Positions 6,661-12,425 of a DNA stretch of 14,324 bases are shown here, piece after piece (the stretch's first letter is position 1; the number at the start of each line of letters is the position of its first letter). Below the pieces are notes generated by a model that did not search any database, had not been told where the DNA came from, and saw nothing but the letters and a program-made list of their open reading frames with translations. The stretch lies in the NCBI GenBank assembly GCA_030533035.1, contig JAUNJW010000017.1, forward strand, positions 1 to 14,324, read 5' to 3'. Made by a program: the position numbers and the translations under genes. This stretch comes from Erysipelotrichaceae bacterium (GTDB taxonomy: Bacteria > Bacillota_I > Bacilli_A > Erysipelotrichales > Erysipelotrichaceae).

Positions 6661-6984
6661 TCAGAGCTTCATAAACTGGTCAACGTCAAGAACAAAGATT
6701 GTGGCGCCGCCGATCTGTACTTCAACCGGGAATGATGCATAGCGGCCGATGTCATAGCTGGCTGTCGACGGAACAATTTCAGTACGTCTCTTGGCTTCGG
6801 AACCGATCAGTTCGATGACACGGTCGACGTTCTCATCCTCTGTACCGACAATGATTGTTGTGTTGCCTGCACGCAGGAATCCGCCGGTTGTGGCCAGACG
6901 TGTGATATAGAAATTATTCTTTGTCAGCGCTGTGGATACAGCGGGTGCATCATCATTGGATACAATTGCCAGAATCAGTTTCAT
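6661..6984 (-). CDS. darA: PII-like cyclic-di-AMP receptor DarA (YaaQ/PstA, DUF970)
   Basis: Small cytosolic signalling protein with a PII-like trimeric fold that binds the second messenger c-di-AMP. At 107 residues it is close to the family norm of about 109. Family-defining segments are all present: MKLILAIVSNDDAPAV (1-16), the ligand-pocket loop TTGGFLRAGNTTIIVGTED (32-50), the EAKRRTEIVP strand (63-72), and GGATIFVLDVDQFMKL at the C-terminus. GGAGG lies about 10 nt before the ATG. It follows ychF on the same strand after an 84-bp gap which also holds a possible promoter, so it may be transcribed both alone and by read-through. The downstream partners of DarA are unknown in general; nothing here reveals one. 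Confidence 0.92.
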   Translation of the reverse strand: MKLILAIVSNDDAPAVSTALTKNNFYITRLATTGGFLRAGNTTIIVGTEDENVDRVIELIGSEAKRRTEIVPSTASYDIGRYASFPVEVQIGGATIFVLDVDQFMKL

Positions 6985-7068
6985 GATATATACCTCCAGA
7001 TTTATTCATATTTTAACACAAAGTACATGATTGCAAAGAAATTCAATTCTGCAGTCTGTAATGTGTAT

Positions 7069-8166
7069 TTATACATTGAAGCGGAAGAAGACAATATCGC
7101 CGTCCTTCATGAGATACTCTTTGCCTTCCAGCCTGATCTTGCCATGCTCACGCAGGGCAGCTTCGGAATGGTATTCCATGAAGTCTTCATAGCTGTAAAT
7201 CTCAGCCCGGATGAATCCGCGCTCAAAGTCTGTGTGGATAATGCCGGCGCACTGGGGAGCCTTCATGCCATCGCGGAATGTCCAGGCTCTGCACTCCGGT
7301 TCACCGACCGTGAAGAATGTGCGCAGGCCAAGCAGATGATAGGCAGCCTTGATGATCTGGTCGAGACCGCTCTGGGGGATGCCGAGGTCTTCAAGGAAAG
7401 CGGCTTTTTCTTCTTTCTCCATGCCGGAGAGTTCTTCCTCGATTTTCGCGCAGATGGCGATGCATTCACTGCCTTCCGCGGCAGCGAATTCCTTCACTTT
7501 CTGATAATAGGCGTTGCTGTCGGGATCGGCGATTTCCTCATCGCTCATATTGGCGACATAGATCACCGGCTTGGCGGTCAGCAGGCCATAGTTCTTAATA
7601 TAGTCATCGCTGTCATCCACTTCGGCCAGGCGGACGGATGTGCCGGCAGCCAGGGCGTCCTTCAGTTTTGTGAGAACCGCGTATTCACGGGCAGCGTCCT
7701 TGTCTTTTGTCTGGGCCTTCTTGGCGATTTTGCCGATTCTGTTTTCCACTGTGTCAAGATCGGCCAGGCAGAGTTCAAGATTGATCTCTTCGATGTCGCG
7801 GACCGGATCAACAGATCCCTCAACATGTTCAATATTGTCATCGTCAAAGCATCTGACTACATGGACAATCGCGTCGGTCTGACGGATGTTGGCCAGGAAC
7901 TGGTTGCCGAGGCCTTCACCCTTGGAAGCGCCTTTGACCAGACCGGCAATATCGGTGAATTCGAATGTTGTATAGATTGTCTTCTTCGGCTTGTAGAAGC
8001 TGACAAACTGTTCCATTCTTTCATCCGGCACCTCGACCACGCCGACATTCGGGTTGATTGTGGCGAACGGATAGTTTTCAGCCAGTACCTGGCTGTTCGT
8101 GATTGCGTTGAATAATGTGGACTTGCCTACGTTGGGCAGACCGACAATTCCTGCTGTTAATGCCAT
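7069..8166 (-). CDS. ychF: Ribosome-binding redox-sensitive GTPase/ATPase YchF (Obg family)
   Basis: Universally conserved P-loop NTPase of the Obg/OLA1 group, which prefers ATP, binds ribosomes and negatively regulates stress responses in other bacteria. Domain order is as expected: G1 GLPNVGKST (9-17), G2-region [15 protein letters not shown] (34-48), G3 DIAGL (72-76) followed by the Obg-type glycine-rich [14 protein letters not shown], a coiled-coil insertion (about 120-200), the altered G4 NMSDE (206-210) where NKxD is normally found and which explains relaxed nucleotide choice, and a C-terminal TGS domain (about 282-363) ending DIVFFRFNV. Length 365 is normal. It starts 14 bp after the DUF951 gene with AGGAAAGGGA overlapping that gene's end. 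No obvious terminator follows. Confidence 0.95.
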   Translation of the reverse strand: MALTAGIVGLPNVGKSTLFNAITNSQVLAENYPFATINPNVGVVEVPDERMEQFVSFYKPKKTIYTTFEFTDIAGLVKGASKGEGLGNQFLANIRQTDAIVHVVRCFDDDNIEHVEGSVDPVRDIEEINLELCLADLDTVENRIGKIAKKAQTKDKDAAREYAVLTKLKDALAAGTSVRLAEVDDSDDYIKNYGLLTAKPVIYVANMSDEEIADPDSNAYYQKVKEFAAAEGSECIAICAKIEEELSGMEKEEKAAFLEDLGIPQSGLDQIIKAAYHLLGLRTFFTVGEPECRAWTFRDGMKAPQCAGIIHTDFERGFIRAEIYSYEDFMEYHSEAALREHGKIRLEGKEYLMKDGDIVFFRFNV

Positions 8167-8180
8167 AGTGATTCCCTTTC

Positions 8181-8387
8181 CTATTCTTCTTCAGAAGCTC
8201 TCTGAATGACTCTCTTCATCTTTCTTTCAAACTCATGGCGCGGGAACATGATTACAGCCCCGCATCCCTGGCATTTGATTTTGATATCAGCGCCCATACG
8301 GGTGATCTGCCAGTACTTTGATTTATGACACGGATGTTCTTTTTTCATCTCAACTATATCATTGAGATTGTACTCTTCCTTCAGCAT
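8181..8387 (-). CDS. DUF951 small protein (YyzM-like)
   Basis: A 68-residue cytosolic protein with the DUF951 signature: NLNDIVEMKKEHPC (7-20), a KYWQITRMGADIKIKCQGCG core (24-43) and MFPRHEFERKMK (47-58). Cys20, Cys39 and Cys42, with His18 nearby, could bind a metal; that is inference. Families of this type are commonly encoded immediately before ychF in Firmicutes, as here, which is why co-function with YchF or the ribosome is suspected. GGAGG sits 6-7 nt before the ATG. It lies 25 bp after the dtd stop, so dtd, this gene and ychF probably form one transcript. Confidence 0.88.
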   Translation of the reverse strand: MLKEEYNLNDIVEMKKEHPCHKSKYWQITRMGADIKIKCQGCGAVIMFPRHEFERKMKRVIQRASEEE

Positions 8388-8412
8388 GAACGCCTCCTCT
8401 CTTTATCAGTTA

Positions 8413-8859
8413 TTACAGTTCGTCTGTGTTCAGACAGATTGTGACCGGGCCGTCATTAAGCAGCTCGACTTTCATATCCGCCCCGAAGATGCCCTCTTCC
8501 ACGTGGATTCCGCGGGATCTGAGCGCTTCATTAAAATAAAGATACATCTTTTTTGCGTGATCCGGTTTCCCGGCTTTGTCAAAAGACGGCCTGTTTCCTT
8601 TTTTGCAGTCCGCATACAGGGTGAACTGGGATATTGAAAGAACCTCTCCGCCCACCTGGGCCAGCGACAGATTCATCTTGCCGGCTTCATCTTCAAATAT
8701 TCTCATTCCGGCAATCTTGGCCGCCATTTTTTCGACCTGCGCTTCACCGTCCTGGTCGCAGATCCCGGCCAGCACCAGGAATCCGTTCCCGATCCGGCCA
8801 TGGACTTCCCCGTCGATTGTGACACTTGCGCGGGTGACTCTCTGTATTACTGTTTTCAT
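8413..8859 (-). CDS. dtd: D-aminoacyl-tRNA deacylase
   Basis: Proofreading enzyme that frees tRNA wrongly charged with D-amino acids or glycine (on tRNA-Ala), acting as a homodimer in the cytosol. At 148 residues it has normal DTD length. The two defining motifs that make up the cross-dimer active site are intact: SQFTLYAD (77-84) and NDGPVT (135-140). The N-terminus MKTVIQRVTRASV is also canonical. AAAGGAAG upstream serves as ribosome site. It is first in the dtd-DUF951-ychF run, placing a tRNA quality-control function beside a ribosome-bound NTPase; in many Firmicutes dtd instead follows relA. Confidence 0.95.
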   Translation of the reverse strand: MKTVIQRVTRASVTIDGEVHGRIGNGFLVLAGICDQDGEAQVEKMAAKIAGMRIFEDEAGKMNLSLAQVGGEVLSISQFTLYADCKKGNRPSFDKAGKPDHAKKMYLYFNEALRSRGIHVEEGIFGADMKVELLNDGPVTICLNTDEL

Positions 8860-8932
8860 GGTCTGATTTTCTTCCTTTCCGGCTGTGAAATCAACTGCAG
8901 TCCTTTATTTATAAGTCTGCACCATGATACAG

Positions 8933-8941
8933 AGTATATCA
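8933..8941 (-). promoter_or_regulatory. Extended -10 promoter of dtd-DUF951-ychF
   Basis: Minus strand TGA followed by TATACT (8933-8938), about 74 bases before the dtd ATG. No good -35 at 16-18 bp. Confidence 0.4.
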
Positions 8942-9050
8942 TATATGGAAGTCTGCGGGATTTGTAAACATACGCGTCCGCCGCTTTCTGAAATACTTTG
9001 CAGTTTCTGCGATAATTGCTTTTATAATCGTTCTTTTCACAGTATTTCCT

Positions 9051-9079
9051 TTGAATTCAGTTACATATATCAATAGAAT
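9051..9079 (+). promoter_or_regulatory. Promoter placed for leaderless NlpC/P60 mRNA
   Basis: TTGAAT (9051-9056) and TAGAAT (9074-9079) with an ideal 17-base spacer. Seven bases past the -10 is position 9086, exactly the A of the ATG. The upstream 25 bases have no ribosome site, and an in-frame TAG (9074-9076) rules out an earlier start. Confidence 0.6.
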
Positions 9080-9085
9080 ATAAAT

Positions 9086-10261
9086 ATGCCCATTCAGAAA
9101 AACAAACTCAGAAACCGGAGAGTCTTCTTTGTGACCGCAGCCATTGCCGGCATGGTCGCTCTTTCCGGTGTGGAAACAACACCTGTATCCGCCTCATCCG
9201 CGAACCAGACAAGCCGCCTCGGCCTGATCCAGATCAGTGCCCAGGACGCTTCCGCTGCAGATTCTCTCAAAAAAGAACTGATTGCCAACCGGGTGGAACT
9301 GGATCCTTCACTGGACGCTGCTTCCCTGAATGTTGACGCGAGCAGAATTGATGTGACAGGCCTTAACCGCACAAAAGCCGGCCTGCAGACAGTCAGTGCC
9401 CAGGTATACCTCGGCAAAAATGACAATGTCACACCGGCGCTCAGCTATTCTTTCTCTGAAAAGGCAACGATCCTGGTCAGACAGGAAAACGCGCCGCAGA
9501 TCCAGCTGAAAGCTGACAGCGTCACCGTCAATAACGGCGATGCCTGGAATCCCTTCTATTATATTTCTTATATAAATGACGATTCCAAAGCTCTTCCTGC
9601 TGTCCGGGTCGCCGGAAATGTGGATATGACTGTTGACGGCGATTATCCGGTCCGCTACACAGCAGTCGATCTGCAGGGAAATACTTCCGAAGCGTCTCTG
9701 ACCGTCAGCGTCAGAACACCGCAGGAAGTGATTGAAGCCCGCGAAGAAGCGGAACGGCTTGCCCGCGAGGAAGCGGAAAGAATCGCTGCCGAAGAGGAAG
9801 CCGCCCGTCTTGAGCAGGAACGGATTGAACGTGTGCAGGAACAGGCCAGAATCCAGGCAGCCTACGCAGCTGCTTATTCGAACGCAGCCGGAAGCGCGAC
9901 AGGATCCGCCATCGCGAATGCGGCCAGGGCATGGGCCGGTGTCGGCTATTATTCCTGGGGCGGCGCCAATCCCGCAACCGGTGCTGACTGTTCAGGTTTC
10001 ACACAGTATATCTTCTCCCTTTACGGAATCAGTCTCGCCCATAACAACCTTGCCCAGGCGGCAGCCGGATATCAGGTTTCTGCCGGTGAGGCAATGCCGG
10101 GTGACATTGTCGTGTGGGACAACCATGTCGGCATTTATACCGGCGGCGGCTATTATGTTTCAGCAATGAGCGAGAGCCTCGGAATTCTTGAAATCCCGAT
10201 CAGCGCAAGCCGCGGATCAGGAGAATACTGGGGTATTTACCGGATCCCCGGAGTTAACTGA
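9086..10261 (+). CDS. Secreted NlpC/P60 peptidoglycan endopeptidase with Ig-like scaffold
   Basis: Predicted exported cell-wall hydrolase (391 aa). A signal peptide has basic residues (KNKLRNRR, 5-12), a hydrophobic core (VFFVTAAIAGMVAL) and a likely cut after VSA (about 34-36). Then comes an unnamed beta-rich segment (about 45-135), an Ig-like domain (about 140-210; VTVNNGDAWN, NDDS, GDYPVRYTAVD), an Ala/Glu/Arg coiled coil (about 213-262), a short Ala/Gly/Ser linker, and the NlpC/P60 domain (275-391) with catalytic Cys302 (ADCSGF) and His347 (DNHVGIY). NlpC/P60 enzymes cut D-Glu to diamino-acid bonds in stem peptides. The third polar catalytic residue, usually His/Asn/Gln twelve residues after the His, aligns with Ser359. 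The next gene has the same scaffold with another catalytic domain. Start discussed at its promoter. Confidence 0.9.
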   Translation: MPIQKNKLRNRRVFFVTAAIAGMVALSGVETTPVSASSANQTSRLGLIQISAQDASAADSLKKELIANRVELDPSLDAASLNVDASRIDVTGLNRTKAGLQTVSAQVYLGKNDNVTPALSYSFSEKATILVRQENAPQIQLKADSVTVNNGDAWNPFYYISYINDDSKALPAVRVAGNVDMTVDGDYPVRYTAVDLQGNTSEASLTVSVRTPQEVIEAREEAERLAREEAERIAAEEEAARLEQERIERVQEQARIQAAYAAAYSNAAGSATGSAIANAARAWAGVGYYSWGGANPATGADCSGFTQYIFSLYGISLAHNNLAQAAAGYQVSAGEAMPGDIVVWDNHVGIYTGGGYYVSAMSESLGILEIPISASRGSGEYWGIYRIPGVN

Positions 10262-10262
10262 G

Positions 10263-10287
10263 AACGGACGGATAGTCCGTTTTTTTC
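10263..10287 (+). terminator. Terminator after NlpC/P60 gene
   Basis: AACGGAC (10263-10269) and GTCCGTT (10275-10281) around GGATA, followed by an unbroken run of T to 10287, starting right after the stop codon. Confidence 0.85.
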
Positions 10288-10330
10288 TTGGAAAATCACA
10301 TGTTTTCGAAAAAAAGCAGCAGGAAACCGC

Positions 10331-10389
10331 TCACAATTTGGGATAAATATGTGAAATTCTCACAAGTGGTTGAAATGGGTATGTGAAAA
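10331..10389. promoter_or_regulatory. TGTGA/TCACA repeats, candidate operator of the CHAP gene
   Basis: A near-perfect dyad TGTGA-N5-TCACA lies at 10350-10364, with a further TCACA at 10331-10335 and another TATGTGAAA copy at 10380-10388 (first copy 10348-10356, 32 bp or about three helical turns away). It overlaps the promoter region. The regulator is unknown; the sites do not match the direct-repeat WalR motif. Confidence 0.35.
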
Positions 10390-10399
10390 TATATAAAAT
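10370..10399 (+). promoter_or_regulatory. Promoter placed for leaderless CHAP mRNA
   Basis: TTGAAA (10370-10375) with TATAAA (10392-10397, 16-base spacer) or TAAAAT (10394-10399, 18-base spacer). Predicted start of transcription is 10404-10406; the ATG begins at 10406. There is no ribosome site, and an in-frame TAA at 10394-10396 blocks an earlier start. Confidence 0.55.
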
Positions 10400-10405
10400 A
10401 CTGTC

Positions 10406-11575
10406 ATGCAGAACAAAAACTTAAAACAGAAGAGAACTGGCATTGCGATCGCCAGTCTCGCTGCAGCGGCCATGTTCGCAGCGGCGGCCCCCGCCACTCA
10501 GGTATTCGCGAGTGACGATGAGACAGCCTATCTGGCTGCCGACTTACCACTGATTGAAGTCAGTATGCAGGATGCCGCTCCACTGGAAACGATCAAGAAG
10601 AGCATCATCGAGCTCAGAGCTGATGTTGACGACTCTCTGGATCTGGATGCTGTTGATATCAGCGCAAGCCAGATTGATATCCAGGGCTTCGATCGTCTGA
10701 AGAGTGGAATTCAGACAGTTACAGCCAGACTGTCCATTGCCGGTGATTCAGAAGAAAACGGCACAGACAAGTCTGTCGGGTATTCCTTTATCCAGAACGC
10801 GACCGTACAGATGGTCAAATCCACCGCACCTCAGCTCAAGCTGAAGTCGGATGCAGTCACTGTCAACAACGGTGACGCCTGGAACGCTTCATCTTATATT
10901 TCCTACATCAATGATGATTCCGGAATTCTGCCGGCACTTGTTGTTGAAGGAAATGTAGACATGAGCCAGGACGGAGACTACAGAGTCAATTACACAGCCA
11001 TTGATACGGAAGGCAAAACAGCAACCGCAAGCCTCCTGGTCAGTGTCAGGACTCCTGAAGAAGTCATCCGTGCCAGAGAAGAAGCTGAGCGTCTCGCTGC
11101 TGAAGCAGCTGCCGCGGAAGCGGAACGGCTCGCCCAGGAACAGCGTGAAAAAGAAGAAGCAGAACGCAGAGCTGCTGAAGAAGCAGCACGCCTTGAGGCA
11201 CTGCAGACAGCCGCGAATTATGAAGGCGGCACACCGATGTACGGCAGCAGCGACAACCCCTACTATGGCGGCTGGTCCAACTGCGCATACGGTGCATGGC
11301 AGCTTGCCCATAACCTTTCCGGCGTCAATCTCCCGTCATGGGGTTACGCAGGAAGCTGGCTCTGGAGTGCACAGGCTTCCGGCTACGCAACCGGAACAGC
11401 GCCTGCCGCAGGCAGTATCGCAGTATACTCCGGACACGTCGCATATGTCTCAGCCGTCAACGGTGACATGGTTTACATCATGGAAGGCGGATTCAACGGC
11501 GGATACAACGAGCGCTGGGTCAACAAGGATTATATCTACGGTCAGTCCCTGCAGGGATACATTTACCTGCCTTAA
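10406..11575 (+). CDS. Secreted CHAP-domain peptidoglycan hydrolase with Ig-like scaffold
   Basis: Predicted exported amidase or endopeptidase (389 aa), paralogue of the preceding gene. Signal peptide: basic KNLKQKR, long Ala-rich core (13-30), likely cut after VFA (33-35). The mature part repeats the upstream protein's plan: beta-rich segment (about 47-138), Ig-like domain (about 145-215; VTVNNGDAWN, YISYINDDS, GDYRVNYTAID), VSVRTPEEVIRAREEAERLA entering an Ala/Glu/Arg coiled coil (213-270), then a C-terminal CHAP domain (about 275-389). CHAP catalytic residues are visible: Cys293 (SNCAYGAW), His344 (SGHVAYV) and acidic Glu360 (MEGG). CHAP enzymes cut either the amide to muramic acid or the cross-bridge; which one cannot be told. 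A Fem-type bridge-building gene is elsewhere in the window. It has its own promoter and terminators on both sides. Confidence 0.9.
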   Translation: MQNKNLKQKRTGIAIASLAAAAMFAAAAPATQVFASDDETAYLAADLPLIEVSMQDAAPLETIKKSIIELRADVDDSLDLDAVDISASQIDIQGFDRLKSGIQTVTARLSIAGDSEENGTDKSVGYSFIQNATVQMVKSTAPQLKLKSDAVTVNNGDAWNASSYISYINDDSGILPALVVEGNVDMSQDGDYRVNYTAIDTEGKTATASLLVSVRTPEEVIRAREEAERLAAEAAAAEAERLAQEQREKEEAERRAAEEAARLEALQTAANYEGGTPMYGSSDNPYYGGWSNCAYGAWQLAHNLSGVNLPSWGYAGSWLWSAQASGYATGTAPAAGSIAVYSGHVAYVSAVNGDMVYIMEGGFNGGYNERWVNKDYIYGQSLQGYIYLP

Positions 11576-11586
11576 ATCCTGCAAAT

Positions 11587-11619
11587 AAAAAGATGGATTC
11601 ATATGAATCCGTCTTTTTT
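11587..11619. terminator. Bidirectional terminator, CHAP gene / flavodoxin
   Basis: 14-base arms (11587-11600, 11605-11618) with one T-G pair around an ATAT loop, A-run on the left and T-run on the right. It ends the rightward CHAP transcript 11 bases after its stop and can also end the leftward flavodoxin transcript. Confidence 0.85.
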
Positions 11620-11674
11620 ATTATTCCGGCAGGAAGACACCGTCCATAATAGAACGCTGTCCGGGCGGGAAACT

Positions 11675-12103
11675 TCATCCGTTGAATGCGTTGATCACCC
11701 TGCGGGCGAAAGCCGCTGCACTGCGGCAGTCATTCTCATCCGGATGGCCTGCAGCCAGAAAAAGAAATTTGCCCCTGCAGGTGAAGTGTTCGGGATAGAC
11801 CTCAATCCCTTTATGCTTCAGCATGTTGACAATCAGTTCTGTTTTGTCAGATCCGGAGGCGCTTGTTGAAAACAGAGCAGCGCCGCTGATTTTGTTTACA
11901 GGCAGCTGATCCAGATAATCCAGCAGTGAATCATCCGGCTTGCCGGCATAGATCCCTGTTCCGATGAACAGCAGATCGGTTTCAGGCAGAGTGTGGGGAA
12001 CTCTGATGTCGATCGCTTGACACCCGGCTTCAGCCGCTATGGCATCCGCGACTGTTTCCGTGTGATGGTTTCTGGTATGGTAAATCACATTTACGATTGG
12101 CAT
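11675..12103 (-). CDS. Small flavodoxin-family protein
   Basis: Predicted cytosolic FMN-binding electron carrier or reductase subunit of 142 residues. The N-terminus VNVIYHTRNHHTETVADAIA (4-23) is a flavodoxin first strand and phosphate-binding loop (Thr10, His14, Thr15 positions) leading into helix 1. LLFIGTGIYAGKPDDSLLDYL (44-64) matches strand 3 with the flavin-contact loop, and GAALFSTSASG (74-84) the next strand and loop. No iron-sulphur or membrane region is seen. The electron donor and acceptor are not evident. GAAGGAGAG lies 5-6 nt upstream of the ATG, but a terminator-like hairpin ends only about 11 nt before that ATG. Follows the 33-residue membrane peptide and the metal ATPase on the same strand. 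Confidence 0.82.
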   Translation of the reverse strand: MPIVNVIYHTRNHHTETVADAIAAEAGCQAIDIRVPHTLPETDLLFIGTGIYAGKPDDSLLDYLDQLPVNKISGAALFSTSASGSDKTELIVNMLKHKGIEVYPEHFTCRGKFLFLAAGHPDENDCRSAAAFARRVINAFNG

Positions 12104-12114
12104 ATCTCTCCTTC

Positions 12115-12148
12115 AAAAAACAGAGAGCTCATCAGACCGGTGAACTCT
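12115..12148 (-). terminator. Terminator-like hairpin just before flavodoxin
   Basis: Minus strand arms AGAGTTCA and TGAGCTCT (one G-U) around a 9-base loop, followed by CTG and six T residues. It ends the small-peptide transcript, but its T-run abuts the flavodoxin ribosome site, so flavodoxin needs read-through or a promoter within the small gene (a possible pair is CAGACA and AATAAT, 17 apart, at the end of that gene). Confidence 0.6.
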
Positions 12149-12155
12149 TTTTTAA

Positions 12156-12257
12156 TTATTCCTGCGGGGGCGCGAAGTGTCTGGATGCCTTGATCCATAT
12201 ATAGCCGCCGACATAAGCCGCAAGCACTCCAACACAGATCATATCGAAAACACTCAT
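12156..12257 (-). CDS. 33-residue single-span membrane peptide
   Basis: ATG at 12255-12257, TAA at 12156-12158. GGGAGG (12264-12269) sits 6 nt upstream and a TATAAT promoter sits just before it, which makes this a credible gene despite its size. The peptide starts MSVFDMICVGVLAAYVGG; residues 4-22 form one hydrophobic helix with glycines and aromatic ends, followed by a short polar tail with KASRHFAPPQE. One Cys lies in the membrane span; there is no Cys-rich tail like that of FeoB-associated peptides. I do not recognise the family. Lying directly downstream of the P-type ATPase it might be a small partner of that pump, but it has separate transcription signals, so this is only a guess. Confidence 0.65.
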   Translation of the reverse strand: MSVFDMICVGVLAAYVGGYIWIKASRHFAPPQE

Positions 12258-12281
12258 AGCCCGCCTCCCTGATATGCTGAC

Positions 12282-12290
12282 ATTATACCA
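12282..12290 (-). promoter_or_regulatory. Extended -10 promoter of the 33-residue peptide gene
   Basis: Minus strand TGG followed by perfect TATAAT (12282-12287); the 17-bp -35 position (TCTTAA) is poor. Expected start about 12275, giving an 18-base leader with the GGGAGG site. Confidence 0.6.
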
Positions 12291-12311
12291 TCAACTCCAT
12301 CCATTAAGACA

Positions 12312-12321
12312 GGTTATAACC
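12312..12321. promoter_or_regulatory. Palindrome GGTTATAACC upstream of small-peptide promoter
   Basis: Perfect 10-base palindrome located just upstream of the -35 position of the small gene. It could bind a dimeric regulator, but a 10-base palindrome also occurs by chance. Confidence 0.25.
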
Positions 12322-12371
12322 GTGTTATTGGCTGTTCTGCTTTAAGATCGCACTGTTTCAGCCGGAAAGAA

Positions 12372-12390
12372 AGAGCGGCACAGCCGCTCT
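12372..12390 (-). terminator. Terminator after the metal ATPase
   Basis: Perfect GC-rich 8-base arms (AGAGCGGC, GCCGCTCT) around a 3-base loop, followed on the minus strand by TTCTTTCC. About 35 bases past the ATPase stop. Confidence 0.7.
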
Positions 12391-12425
12391 CTTGGGAAAT
12401 ACTATACTGACTGATTCCTGTCTTT

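Larger units (their letters stand above)
8860..9085. other. Divergent gap dtd / NlpC-P60 gene
   Basis: No gene is supported in these 226 bases. It holds the leftward dtd promoter and at least one rightward promoter. A second TATAAT (9023-9028) has only a weak -35 (TTGCAG, 19 bases away) and would give a leader of about 50 bases, again without a ribosome site. Confidence 0.55.

Noticed and set aside
7027..8115. A 362-codon + strand frame opposite ychF
   Set aside because: It is the antisense of a fully conserved ychF gene, has no ribosome site and no recognisable domain. Long antisense frames arise from the codon bias of the real gene.
9715..9875. Repetitive GAA/GCG-rich stretches in the two hydrolase genes (also 11050-11205), possible DNA repeat
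   Set aside because: They encode Ala/Glu/Arg coiled coil in frame; the repetition is explained by protein composition.
10350..10364. TGTGA-N5-TCACA as a WalR or Crp site
   Set aside because: WalR sites are direct repeats, and Crp in enteric form is not expected in this lineage; kept only as an unassigned dyad.
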